DNA of 8,488 nucleotides from a bacterium (GTDB taxonomy: Bacteria > Calditrichota > Calditrichia > RBG-13-44-9 > J042): the NCBI GenBank assembly GCA_015494485.1, contig WGBF01000320.1:1-8488 (forward strand), read 5' to 3'. The notes beneath the pieces were generated by a model. That model searched no databases, was not told the DNA's origin, and worked only from the letters and a program-made list of their open reading frames with translations. Below are positions 1 to 7,703 of this stretch, one piece after another. The number at the start of each line of letters is the position of its first letter. The first letter of the stretch is position 1. The position numbers and the translations under genes were made by a program.

Positions 1-600
1 ACCATTCGCACACCCTTTGAATTGTTCATTATAGATAACGCCTCCACGGATACTTCCCGGGATGTCATCAACCGGGTTACCGAACAGTATCCCAATGTTT
101 CGGCTATTTTTTTGCCGGAAAATCAAGGGGGAAAGGCGTTTAATGTGGCGTTGCCCCTGTGCCGGGGGCGCCTCATCCATTTTTCCGAAAATGATTTAGA
201 GTATTTACCCGGATGGGATGAATATGTGTTGCAAGCGTTTGAAAACTTCCCGGAGCTGGGGCAATTATCATTGTTTGCTCCGGTTCCTACAGATGAGGAA
301 GTATGGCGTCCTAAACCTTCAAATTTAAAACATCGTAATGGTTTTATTCTATATGAAGCTGAAAAAAATGTCGGTACTTCTTCTGTAATCCGTGCGGAGA
401 TTGCCGCAAAAGGTATTCAATTTCATAATATTGTTGGGGATAATGGGGTTCTGTTTCCTAATGATGGCAAATTTTCTTTTGATATTAAAAGTTTGGGATA
501 TCTTGTTGCCTGGTCACACCATTATCTGGTAAACAATCTGGGGCATTACGGAGAGGAAATTGAAAATCGCCTGAACTATTACCGGCAGACCTATGACGGA
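1..600 (+). other. Domain: GT2 glycosyltransferase, N-terminally cut by the window edge
   Basis: The motif I-I-D-N-A-S-T-D just after the window edge is the nucleotide-binding strand of GT2 enzymes. An N-Q-G-G-K-A-F-N segment follows, and then N-D-L-E-Y-L-P-G-W (residues 57-65), in which D58-x-E60 occupies the place of the metal-binding DxD motif. The same D-x-E spacing occurs in the second GT2 of this protein. The usual acceptor-side E-D-x-D motif is not evident; the matching stretch around residues 148-154 reads D-G-K-F-S-F-D. This copy may therefore be altered in catalysis or acceptor use. The missing first strand lies upstream of the window. Confidence 0.82.
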
Positions 601-3600
601 AAAAACTGGTTGAAAGTTGAAAAATTACAGCGCCGCTTTGAGGAATGGAAGCAGAAACCGCGTCCCCAGCGACGCAGTGTGTTGTTTCCCGATGACCCTG
701 TTTTACCGGAAAAATCCGAACCCACCCGTGAATGCTCCGAGCCGCAATTGTGGTCCATGTTTGATGGTTGGACGGCCGAGGTGGAAACGGTGGAATTCCT
801 GTACAGTCTGGTCCGTCTGGTAAAACCCCGTTATGTGGTGGAGACCGGCACCTGGCACGGGTTTACAGCTACTGCCATTGGGCAGGCGTTGAAACGAAAT
901 GGTCGGGGACGCCTGGTGTCCCTGGAAATCGATGCTGACAGTGTGGCGGTAGCGCGCAAACGGGTTCAGCACCATGGGGTTGCAGATGTGGTCACCGTTC
1001 TGGAACAGTCCAGTTTAACGTTTACTCCGGAAGAACCCATTGATTTTCTGCTTCTGGATTCCGCGCTGGAAATTCGCGAAAAGGAATTCCGGCACTTTCA
1101 GCCGCATTTAAAACCCGGCGCGGTGGTGGTGTTTCACGATACCAGCGCCAGGCACAAAGTTGTTCGGGAACAAATTCAGCAACACCTGCACACCGGCGTG
1201 CTGACCGGCTTTCTTCTGCAAACCCCCCGGGGCATTGCCATTTTTCAGTACCAGGGGGTTCAGGAAACAAACCAAAATGTGCCGGGAACGCCCACGTTGG
1301 AATTCCAGGGGCAAAAAAAGAGAGTCAGCACCACCCGCACGACAGCAAATCTACCGGTGTGTGTGGCAGGAATGCACCGGTCCGGAACATCGCTGCTGAC
1401 GCATATGCTGCACAAAGCCGGGATGTATCTGGGAAAACCGGAAGAAATGATGCCCGCAGCACCCGATAATCCGGACGGATTCTGGGAAAACCTTCGCTTT
1501 GTGCACATCAATGATACCCTGCTGGCCTGGGCCGGGGGAAGCTGGGACAATCCCGTAATCCTGTCCCCGGAAACCCTCTCCCAGCACCCACAATGGCAGG
1601 GATTGCAGGAATATGTGCAGAACCTGCTTCGGGATTTTCAACAACATCCCCGCTGGGGCTGGAAAGATCCCCGCAATAGTCTTACATTACCGTTCTGGCA
1701 AATCATTCTGCCTGAGTTTCAGGTCATTGTGCCGTTTCGCAATCCACTGGCGGTGGCAGCCTCTCTCCAAAAACGTAACGGAATTCCCCTGGACAAGGGC
1801 ATGCAATTGTGGTATTTCTACAATCAGGCGGTGTTAAACCAGGTGGGGGATACCGCCATCTGGGTGCCGTATGAGATGTTGGTGCAACACCCCAAAGCAG
1901 TGTTTGCCGAATTACTCAACCGCTTGCACTGGGAACTGGCGCCGAATCAATTGGAAGAAACCGTTCAGGTAGTCAAACCAGCGCTGAATCACAATGGCAG
2001 TGATCCGGCGGAAGTCCTGCAAATGGATTCCATTCCGTCTCAGGTGAAAGAATTGTACCAAACGTTGCTGCAAAAATCGCCCTTTTCGGTTGACCAACCA
2101 GACACACAGGTACCGGTAAGCCAGACGGTGGAGCCCCGGGCAGCAGACCCGGTTCAGGCGCTGATGAAAATCCAGCAACGGGTGGAAAATGGAGAAGAGG
2201 ACAGTGCTGCAGAAGAATTGGACCATTTGGTTCGGCAATTGCCGGATGATTTTCCGCAGTGGAATGAAGTTGGCGTGTTGTATTTCCGGTTAAACCGCAT
2301 GAACCAGGCCATGGAGGCATTTCGGAAAGCGTACACCAACGAACCTACTAACATCAGCGCTGCAAAAAATTTAGCGGATATCATGGCGCAACTGGGAGAA
2401 CTGGATTCAGCAGCCAGGCTGTACCATCAGGTGTTTCGGACCCATCCGGAAGACGAGGATACCTTAATTTTTGCCGGGAAACTGGCCTATCATCTTTATG
2501 AGGAAGAAACAGCTCGGCAGTTATTTACCCAGGTTCTGGAACGCAATCCGGAGAACGCCATCGCCCGGGAAAACCAGGAATATCTGGCACAGCATCCCCG
2601 TACGGAAACACCGGTTCAACCCACGGATGCCATTACCGCATTTGTACAGGAAGTGGCTGAGCAGATGGGGACATCGCCGGCAGCGGAAACCAGCGAGGCG
2701 CCCACGGTGGCACCGGAACCCGCAGCCTCCACCAACGTGCAACAGGGATGTCCGGCGTGTGGCAGTATGGCAACCGCCCGTGCCCGTTACATAGCCGACA
2801 TTGTAACCTGTGTGGATTGCGGGTTAACCTACCTCCGGACTGTCCCGGACCCAAGCACGTTAAAGGTCACGTACGATATGTATGCCGATGAATTTTCGCA
2901 CATGCGGTTGCCGGAAAATGAGGACGAAGCAAAAGCCAGTCCCCTGCGCCGGGAATATTTTCTGAATGAAATTCAGCAATTTGTTAAAACGCCTGGAAAC
3001 ATGCTGGATGTGGGATGCGGTTGGGGGGCATTTTTGATGGCAGCCAGAGAGCGCGGATTCAAGCCGCAGGGGATTGAAGTAACACCCCGTGCGGCGGCAT
3101 TTGCCCGCCAGACCCTGGGCATCCCGGTGGACACCAAACCGCTGGAGGAACAGGAGTATCCCGAAAAAACATTTACCCTGGTAACCATGAACCACGTTCT
3201 GGAGCACCTGCCCAATACCAGCGAAACGTTGAAAACCGTCTATCGCATCTTGGAACCCAATGGGGTGTTTGCCGGAATTGTCCCCAATTTTGCCTCTTTT
3301 TGTTCGGAAATGGAAGGGGAGCGCTGGAGCTGGCTGGACCCGAATTTCCATTATGTTCATTTTACGCCGGAGACGTTACGGCGGGTGTTGGAAGAAGCCG
3401 GGTTTGTGGTGGAAAAATTGTACACCGCGAAAGGGGATTACGATACGGAACGGTTAAAATTCTGTCTGCTCCAGAAATACGGGGAATTGAGTGCGGAAGA
3501 ATACGAACAAAAGATTCGGGAGCTGGAAGGGGCTGGCAAAGGTGAAGAAATCCGTTTTATTGCCCGGAAACCCGAGCAACCCCGAAGCGCAAAAGCGCAG

Positions 3601-6600
3601 CAAACCGGAAAAGGAAAACGGAGCCGGAAAAGCCAGCAAAAACAGGTTAAAAAAGAACCTGCAGCGCCAGCTGTTGCGACGGCGCAAAAGAAACGTTCCG
3701 CTCGAAAACAATTCAGTATTATCATTCCGGTGTACAATCAGGTGGAATACACCCGGGTGTGCCTGGAGAAAATTTACGAGAACACAGCGCCGGATATCCG
3801 GTTTGAGGTGATTGTGGTGGATAACGCTTCCACCGATGACACACCCCGGTTTTTAGAGGAAGCCCAAAATACCTATCCCAATTTGAAAGTCATCCGCAGC
3901 GAAACGAATTTAAAATATGCCGGTGGGTGTAATCTGGGTGCACAGCACGCAAAGGGGACCTATCTGGTATTTTTAAACAACGATACCGAGCCCCAGCCGG
4001 GCTGGCTGGAAAATGCCCTGCGGACGTTCAAAGAAGAAAAAGATGCCGGCATCCTGGGGGCAAAGTTGTTGTATCCAGATCGGACGATTCAGCATTGTGG
4101 CATTGAGTTCCAAAATTCCAAAATAAATAATAATTTCATCTGGCCATTTCATCGATACCGACATGCCCGGGAAGATAATCCGCTTGTCAACCAGCGGGAG
4201 GACGTGCATGCCGTTACCGGTGCTTGCCTGTTTATTCCGCGGAAACTGTTCCATCAGGTGCAGGGCTTTGATGAACACTACGGCATGTATTTCGAAGATA
4301 CCGATTTGTGCTTCAAAGTACGGGAATCAGGAAAACGCATTGTTTACGAGCCGGAGATTGTGGTTATCCACCATGAGGGAAAATCCACCGAGAATTTGGA
4401 GGAAATCCACGCACTAAATGAAAAGGCAGCTAAAATATTTTACCAGAAATGGGAAAATGTGCTGGTGGATATTGCCCTGGACGTCCTGATGGAAAAACAG
4501 GACGGAAAGTATTATTATTTTAGCGAGTTCTTTTATCCCAGGAAAGTAACACCCGAAAACATGAATTTCCTGGCCAAACTGTTGTACCGGCTGGGAGATT
4601 TTTACGCGTACACCGGTGGAATTGGTGACGCATTACTGTTTTTATCCACATTTTATGACAGGGAGAAGAATCCCACCGTTGTGTGCGCCCCGAATAGTGT
4701 CGGAGCAGCGCGTGCGTTGTTCAATAATTTTGAACGACTGCAAAAAGTTTATTTTCTGCCATTTCCACCGGATGGATTGTGGCATCTGGCGTTGCGGGGA
4801 ATCTGGAGTAAATTGCCGAATTGTAAAGGCATGGGCGTTACACCTGCCGGTGGCTACGAGGAAGAGTGGAACAGCACGTTGAATATTTTCGAGCGGTATG
4901 GGGTAACTGCGCATCCTCAATGGGTGGCGAATTTGCCAAAGGAGAAAGTGGTCAACTACCAGGTGGTGTTGCAGCCCAAAGGCAGTATTCGCGGAATGGT
5001 GGGCACCAAGCGGAATATTATCCGCCCGCGGGAATGGCTGAAATTACAAAAATTTTTAATTGAAAATGGCATTACACCGGTAGTTATTGGCACTCCGGAT
5101 GAAGGGGACTATTATCCCTTACTGGAAGGCGTTATCAATCGCAGAAGTTACAATCTGAGTGAGCAGATGCGCCTGATTAATGGTGCCGACGTGTTTATTG
5201 GTGCGGATTCCTGGGGAAAAACACTGGCGGCATTAAACGGCATTCCCACATTTGTTTTTCGTCCGGCAATGGGGAAAGACCTGCAGGGCTGGACGGACCC
5301 GTCGGAATATGTCTTCATTCGCCCCTGGGAATCTATTACCCTGGTGGAAAATTTCGAACATTTTAGCCATGCTTTTGAAGGGGTATATCCTGGAACACTG
5401 AACCATGAGCTGGATTACCGGGAGTACCATTTTCGTTCGGACCAGAAGCCTGCACCGTATTTCCAGGCCGTGGTCAGCACAAATCAGGCGTATATTCGCC
5501 GAATGTCCGGTATGGGCGATGTAGTGATGACGTTTCCCATTGCCAGATTGTTGAAGAAAAAATTCCCGGGAACAGAGGTCAATCTCACCACAGCCTGGGC
5601 ATACAAACATCTGGTTGATGCCAATCCGGACATTGACCGCTTTATTCCTCCGGATGTGTTTGATGCCTACCTGATTTTTGAACCTCGCGCGGTTGTTCTG
5701 GATGCTGCCCGATACGGGTATGCCTCCTGGCATCAGATTGATGCTTACCTGTCCCGGTTTGAGCTGGAGGGTGCGCCGGAGGAAAAAGAAATACACATTC
5801 AGGTGCCGGATGTGGCCAGGGAGCAGGTGAGCCGAGTTCTGGAGGACATTCGCCGGCAATACCGTAAAAGTGGCGCCTCCGAATGGCACAAGATGGTCCT
5901 GTTACACCCGGCAAAAGGGGACCCAAACCGCACCTGGCCCAAAGAACGCTGGGAAGAACTGGCGCGTCTGTTAACGGCCAGTGGGAATCTGGTGATTACG
6001 GTGGGCAGCGATACAGCTTCCGTGAACCGCGGGGTGCACACACTGGATGTTGGCAATGTGGTGCATCTGGAAAATCGTTTATCGCCGATGGAATTTGTTG
6101 CCCTGTGTCAGGAAGCGGACGTTCTGGTGTCCACAGACAGCGGCCCCATTCAACTGGCGGCGGCCACTGATATTGCCATTGTTGGTATTTATTCCGTTGT
6201 TCGGGGAGAGTACCGCTTGCCTTATCGGCACGGAAAAGCAGGCTGGAATGCCGTGGCAGTGGAACCGGCGTGTCCCTTTAAAGGCTGTTATGAAAAAATG
6301 AACGATGAGATCTTTATGAAGCCGTACTGGGAGCAAATTCAGCAGGGGAAATTGGCCCCGGCGGAAATGTTCTCCTCCTGGTGCATTCATCATGACAAAT
6401 TTGCCTGCATGCGCCACATGATTACCGTGGATCAGGTGTGGGAAGCGTTGCAACCCTTCCTGTTCGATTCCATGGATGCGGAACAAATTCTGCAAACGGT
6501 GGAAAAGCTGGTGAGCGCCAGCGACTATGTGGCAGCCCAAAAGGAACTGGAAAAATGGATACGCCGGGAGGATGTGGATCCCCGTATCTTAAAGCGGTAT

Positions 6601-7578
6601 GTGGAATTGTTAAAAGAACGGGGAGAATGGGTGCAGTATGTGGAGTGGCTGGAACGCTATGTCCGTCGCAATCCGGATGATGCGGTGGCCGTGAATGAAC
6701 TGGGGGTAGTTCGCTGGCAACAAAATCGCAAGAACGAAGCCCTCAACTTGTTCCGATCCGCTGTTAATTTAAATGGGAACCACCCCGATCATGTCAAAAA
6801 TCTGGCCGATGCCCTGCTAACCGAAGAGCAATTTGATGCCGCGATCCAACTGTATATTTACTTAATCCAGAAATACCCGCAGGACCCGGAACCGTATGAG
6901 CGCCTGGCAACATTGTACATCGAAAACGGAAATTATGACGATGCGCGGTTGTTATTGGACCGGGCCCTGCAGCATAATCCGAATGATACTTATCTGCAGA
7001 CATGGCGCAAGTTGCTGGAAATTCCCAAATTGTATCTGGGATATCATTTTATCAATCAGGGGGAACTGGAAATTGCCCGGCAATTGCTGGAAGAAGTATT
7101 AACGGAATATCCCGATAACGTGGATGCGCTTTCCGGACTGGGGAGCATTCTCTTTCATCAGGGTGAGATGGAAGCGGCGCGTAAGGTGTACAACCGGATT
7201 CTTCAGTTATCGCCGGATCATCCGGAAAGCCTGTTCTATCTGTACAAAATTGCGTTGAAGGAAGGCAATTTTGCGGCGCTGGATGAATTGCAACAACAAT
7301 TCGCGGCTGTTTTTCAGCGCCATCCCTCATTGCGGAAAGTGGTGGTGGAGCGGTTGCTGGAAGAAGAACGGTTTGAGGAAGCGCTGGTAGCCCTGGACCG
7401 CTATCTGGGAGATTTTCCCGAAGATGCCGATGGGTACGTTATTCTGGGAAATTTATTTTATGAAGGCGGAAAGGTTCAGGAAGCGCGCCGATTTTACCAT
7501 CGGGCGCTGGAGCTGGAGCCGGAAAACGATGAGCTGCGGCAATTGCTGGAAAATCTACCCGGCCTGGATTTTGAATAA
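1..7578 (+). CDS. Giant multimodular glycosyltransferase/methyltransferase/sulfotransferase TPR protein (5' partial)
   Basis: The frame is open from base 1 to the TAA at 7576-7578. The first in-frame start-like codon (TTG at 22) lies inside a conserved GT2 strand (T-P-F-E-L-F-I-I-D-N-A-S-T-D), so it is not the start and the gene begins upstream. Residues below count the codon at 22 as 1. Module order: GT2 (to about 200), methyltransferase (240-412), sulfotransferase-like (444-688), TPR (709-860), zinc ribbon plus methyltransferase (909-1182), basic linker (1183-1230), GT2 (1231-1480), GT9 (1497-1797), GT9 (1822-2151), TPR (2152-2518). No signal peptide or membrane segment is visible, so a cytoplasmic or membrane-peripheral role is likely. 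I infer synthesis and decoration of a cell-surface polysaccharide or glycoprotein glycan. Typical relatives of each module are 250-400 residue separate proteins, so this is an extreme fusion. No frameshift interrupts it. Donor sugars and acceptor cannot be read from sequence. Confidence 0.93.
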   Translation, partial: TIRTPFELFIIDNASTDTSRDVINRVTEQYPNVSAIFLPENQGGKAFNVALPLCRGRLIHFSENDLEYLPGWDEYVLQAFENFPELGQLSLFAPVPTDEEVWRPKPSNLKHRNGFILYEAEKNVGTSSVIRAEIAAKGIQFHNIVGDNGVLFPNDGKFSFDIKSLGYLVAWSHHYLVNNLGHYGEEIENRLNYYRQTYDGKNWLKVEKLQRRFEEWKQKPRPQRRSVLFPDDPVLPEKSEPTRECSEPQLWSMFDGWTAEVETVEFLYSLVRLVKPRYVVETGTWHGFTATAIGQALKRNGRGRLVSLEIDADSVAVARKRVQHHGVADVVTVLEQSSLTFTPEEPIDFLLLDSALEIREKEFRHFQPHLKPGAVVVFHDTSARHKVVREQIQQHLHTGVLTGFLLQTPRGIAIFQYQGVQETNQNVPGTPTLEFQGQKKRVSTTRTTANLPVCVAGMHRSGTSLLTHMLHKAGMYLGKPEEMMPAAPDNPDGFWENLRFVHINDTLLAWAGGSWDNPVILSPETLSQHPQWQGLQEYVQNLLRDFQQHPRWGWKDPRNSLTLPFWQIILPEFQVIVPFRNPLAVAASLQKRNGIPLDKGMQLWYFYNQAVLNQVGDTAIWVPYEMLVQHPKAVFAELLNRLHWELAPNQLEETVQVVKPALNHNGSDPAEVLQMDSIPSQVKELYQTLLQKSPFSVDQPDTQVPVSQTVEPRAADPVQALMKIQQRVENGEEDSAAEELDHLVRQLPDDFPQWNEVGVLYFRLNRMNQAMEAFRKAYTNEPTNISAAKNLADIMAQLGELDSAARLYHQVFRTHPEDEDTLIFAGKLAYHLYEEETARQLFTQVLERNPENAIARENQEYLAQHPRTETPVQPTDAITAFVQEVAEQMGTSPAAETSEAPTVAPEPAASTNVQQGCPACGSMATARARYIADIVTCVDCGLTYLRTVPDPSTLKVTYDMYADEFSHMRLPENEDEAKASPLRREYFLNEIQQFVKTPGNMLDVGCGWGAFLMAARERGFKPQGIEVTPRAAAFARQTLGIPVDTKPLEEQEYPEKTFTLVTMNHVLEHLPNTSETLKTVYRILEPNGVFAGIVPNFASFCSEMEGERWSWLDPNFHYVHFTPETLRRVLEEAGFVVEKLYTAKGDYDTERLKFCLLQKYGELSAEEYEQKIRELEGAGKGEEIRFIARKPEQPRSAKAQQTGKGKRSRKSQQKQVKKEPAAPAVATAQKKRSARKQFSIIIPVYNQVEYTRVCLEKIYENTAPDIRFEVIVVDNASTDDTPRFLEEAQNTYPNLKVIRSETNLKYAGGCNLGAQHAKGTYLVFLNNDTEPQPGWLENALRTFKEEKDAGILGAKLLYPDRTIQHCGIEFQNSKINNNFIWPFHRYRHAREDNPLVNQREDVHAVTGACLFIPRKLFHQVQGFDEHYGMYFEDTDLCFKVRESGKRIVYEPEIVVIHHEGKSTENLEEIHALNEKAAKIFYQKWENVLVDIALDVLMEKQDGKYYYFSEFFYPRKVTPENMNFLAKLLYRLGDFYAYTGGIGDALLFLSTFYDREKNPTVVCAPNSVGAARALFNNFERLQKVYFLPFPPDGLWHLALRGIWSKLPNCKGMGVTPAGGYEEEWNSTLNIFERYGVTAHPQWVANLPKEKVVNYQVVLQPKGSIRGMVGTKRNIIRPREWLKLQKFLIENGITPVVIGTPDEGDYYPLLEGVINRRSYNLSEQMRLINGADVFIGADSWGKTLAALNGIPTFVFRPAMGKDLQGWTDPSEYVFIRPWESITLVENFEHFSHAFEGVYPGTLNHELDYREYHFRSDQKPAPYFQAVVSTNQAYIRRMSGMGDVVMTFPIARLLKKKFPGTEVNLTTAWAYKHLVDANPDIDRFIPPDVFDAYLIFEPRAVVLDAARYGYASWHQIDAYLSRFELEGAPEEKEIHIQVPDVAREQVSRVLEDIRRQYRKSGASEWHKMVLLHPAKGDPNRTWPKERWEELARLLTASGNLVITVGSDTASVNRGVHTLDVGNVVHLENRLSPMEFVALCQEADVLVSTDSGPIQLAAATDIAIVGIYSVVRGEYRLPYRHGKAGWNAVAVEPACPFKGCYEKMNDEIFMKPYWEQIQQGKLAPAEMFSSWCIHHDKFACMRHMITVDQVWEALQPFLFDSMDAEQILQTVEKLVSASDYVAAQKELEKWIRREDVDPRILKRYVELLKERGEWVQYVEWLERYVRRNPDDAVAVNELGVVRWQQNRKNEALNLFRSAVNLNGNHPDHVKNLADALLTEEQFDAAIQLYIYLIQKYPQDPEPYERLATLYIENGNYDDARLLLDRALQHNPNDTYLQTWRKLLEIPKLYLGYHFINQGELEIARQLLEEVLTEYPDNVDALSGLGSILFHQGEMEAARKVYNRILQLSPDHPESLFYLYKIALKEGNFAALDELQQQFAAVFQRHPSLRKVVVERLLEEERFEEALVALDRYLGDFPEDADGYVILGNLFYEGGKVQEARRFYHRALELEPENDELRQLLENLPGLDFE
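739..1257 (+). other. Domain: class I SAM-dependent methyltransferase (Methyltransf_24-like)
   Basis: A Rossmann-type methyltransferase is indicated by the glycine-rich SAM loop E-T-G-T-W-H-G (residues 274-280), then the acidic residue E302 at the end of strand 2 in L-V-S-L-E-I-D. D341-F-L-L-L-D346-S forms the strand 4 region, and V-V-V-F-H-D-T (367-374) follows strand 5. The F-H-D-T ending is typical of the Methyltransf_24 group, which often sits in polysaccharide and antibiotic sugar clusters. A role in O-methylating a sugar or glycan end is plausible. The substrate is not predictable. Confidence 0.8.
1351..2085 (+). other. Domain: sulfotransferase-like P-loop domain
   Basis: The sequence G-M-H-R-S-G-T-S-L-L (residues 450-459) matches the 5'-phosphosulfate-binding loop of PAPS-dependent sulfotransferases. 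W-G-W-K-D-P-R (545-551) and P-F-R-N-P-L-A-V-A-A-S (571-581) match the later conserved segments, the latter resembling the 3'-phosphate-binding region. Length (about 240 residues) suits the bacterial Sulfotransfer_3-type fold. The predicted activity is sulfation of a sugar or other acceptor from PAPS. Bacterial members of this superfamily are diverse, so the donor is inferred from family membership only. Confidence 0.75.
2146..2601 (+). other. Domain: internal TPR array (about four units)
   Basis: Repeats with a 34-residue period occupy residues 709-860. Unit 742-775 ends K-A-Y-T-N-E-P, unit 776-809 ends V-F-R-T-H-P and unit 810-843 ends V-L-E-R-N-P. A weaker unit precedes them. The conserved small and aromatic positions and the closing proline follow the TPR pattern. 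An Ala/Pro/Thr/Glu-rich linker (residues 884-908) connects this array to the zinc ribbon. TPRs usually bind proteins, so this part may hold an acceptor or partner. Confidence 0.85.
2746..3567 (+). other. Domain: zinc ribbon plus class I methyltransferase (Methyltransf_23-like)
   Basis: Two CxxC pairs (C910/C913 and C930/C933, the second in C-V-D-C-G-L) form a probable zinc ribbon. A methyltransferase follows with the SAM loop L-D-V-G-C-G-W-G (995-1002), the post-motif segment M-N-H-V-L-E-H-L-P (1056-1064) and a W-S-W-L-D-P-N-F-H-Y-V-H-F segment. The zinc ribbon plus Methyltransf_23 layout resembles sugar C- or O-methyltransferases, but the C-terminal Methyltransf_14 half of the TylC3-type enzymes is absent. 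It probably methylates a nucleotide sugar or a glycan. Confidence 0.85.
3568..3711 (+). other. Low-complexity basic linker
   Basis: Residues 1183-1230 are dominated by Lys, Arg, Gln, Ala, Ser and Pro, with clusters such as K-G-K-R-S-R-K and Q-K-K-R-S-A-R-K. No domain signature is seen. It separates the second methyltransferase from the second GT2. I infer a flexible spacer; the strong positive charge could also favour contact with anionic membrane or polymer. Confidence 0.75.
3712..4461 (+). other. Domain: complete GT2 glycosyltransferase
   Basis: This is an intact GT-A fold glycosyltransferase of family 2. F-S-I-I-I-P-V-Y-N (1231-1239) opens the domain and V-V-D-N-A-S-T-D (1265-1272) is the nucleotide-binding strand. 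F-L-N-N-D-T-E-P (1317-1324) carries the metal-binding D-x-E. T-G-A-C-L-F-I-P precedes the loop, and F-E-D-T-D-L-C (1424-1430) is the catalytic E-D-x-D motif. All hallmark residues are present, so an active inverting transferase is likely. It most resembles rhamnosyl- or other GT2 enzymes of O-antigen and surface glycan synthesis; the sugar is unknown. Confidence 0.92.
4510..5412 (+). other. Domain: GT9-like glycosyltransferase, first copy (divergent)
   Basis: The GT-B N-terminal loop appears as T-G-G-I-G-D-A-L (1531-1538). The C-terminal half begins V-V-L-Q-P-K-G-S and continues with R-P-R-E-W. The donor-site region reads G-A-D-S-W-G-K-T-L-A-A-L-N-G-I-P-T (from residue 1727), where heptosyltransferases usually have D-S-G followed two to three residues later by a His or similar. 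The domain is recognisably GT9-related but less conserved than the copy that follows. It may use a different donor or serve a structural role. Confidence 0.7.
5485..6474 (+). other. Domain: GT9 (ADP-heptose:LPS heptosyltransferase family), second copy
   Basis: The opening R-R-M-S-G-M-G-D-V-V-M-T-F-P (1826-1839) is the GT9 loop with its catalytic Asp. H-P-A-K-G-D-P-N-R-T-W-P-K-E-R-W (1962-1977) matches the phosphate-contacting segment. S-T-D-S-G-P-I-Q-L-A-A-A (2037-2048) is the donor-binding motif. Four cysteines (2084, 2089, 2121, 2129) lie in a C-terminal segment ending C-M-R-H-M-I-T-V-D-Q-V, a pattern common in GT9 proteins. All key motifs are kept, so this copy looks active. The family transfers heptose or related sugars from nucleotide donors, but a specific sugar cannot be assigned. 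Confidence 0.88.
6475..7575 (+). other. Domain: C-terminal TPR array (roughly nine to ten units)
   Basis: Residues 2152-2518 are helical repeats of about 34 residues with regularly spaced closing prolines, for example R-R-N-P, Q-K-Y-P, Q-H-N-P, T-E-Y-P, Q-L-S-P, G-D-F-P and E-L-E-P. One unit, near residues 2325-2350, has about ten extra residues, and another near 2415 is slightly long. The array ends a few residues before the stop. By analogy with TPR-bearing glycosyltransferases it probably binds a protein acceptor, a carrier or other subunits. Confidence 0.9.
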
Positions 7579-7623
7579 GGCCTGCATTTAGCAAAAAGGC
7601 GTTGGGAGTAGTGTAACTTTAAT

Positions 7624-7651
7624 TGTCTCTGAGAGAAACATAAAATAAAAT
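7624..7651 (+). promoter_or_regulatory. Possible promoter of the transposase relic
   Basis: TTGTCT (7624-7629) and TAAAAT (7646-7651), 16 bases apart, resemble sigma-70 -35 and -10 boxes. A start about seven bases later would fall inside the left arm of the hairpin, so the element's own transcript would lack a full arm. The region is AT-rich and promoter consensus differs in some FCB bacteria, so this is weak. Confidence 0.25.
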
Positions 7652-7698
7652 CAGCCTCCTGTGGACCAAAACAAAATTAATCAAAACACAGGAGGTTG
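7652..7698 (+). promoter_or_regulatory. Hairpin sequestering the Shine-Dalgarno of the transposase relic
   Basis: The left arm CAGCCTCCTGTG (7652-7663) and right arm CACAGGAGGTTG (7687-7698) pair at 11 of 12 positions, including nine contiguous bases, across a 23-base loop. The right arm contains the AGGAGGT ribosome-binding sequence (7690-7696) of the ATG at 7704. A transcript entering from outside would fold this hairpin and hide the ribosome site. The same logic is known in insertion sequences such as IS10, where it limits transposase made from read-through transcription. The pairing is seen directly; the regulatory role is inferred. Confidence 0.6.
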
Positions 7699-7703
7699 AT
7701 AGT

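Noticed and set aside
22..24. TTG as the start codon of the giant gene
   Set aside because: The codons before it (1-21) continue a conserved GT2 strand, so the gene starts upstream of the window.
2860..3360. 166-codon minus-strand frame
   Set aside because: It is antisense to the zinc-ribbon methyltransferase and has no recognisable domain or evident ribosome-binding site.
5233..5889. 218-codon minus-strand frame
   Set aside because: It lies wholly within the GT9 coding region, its translation shows no recognisable domain, and the plus-strand frame has full motif support.
7580..7600. GCCT...AGGC stem just after the giant gene as its terminator
   Set aside because: Only four base pairs form and no T run follows; the hairpin at 7995-8043 is much stronger.
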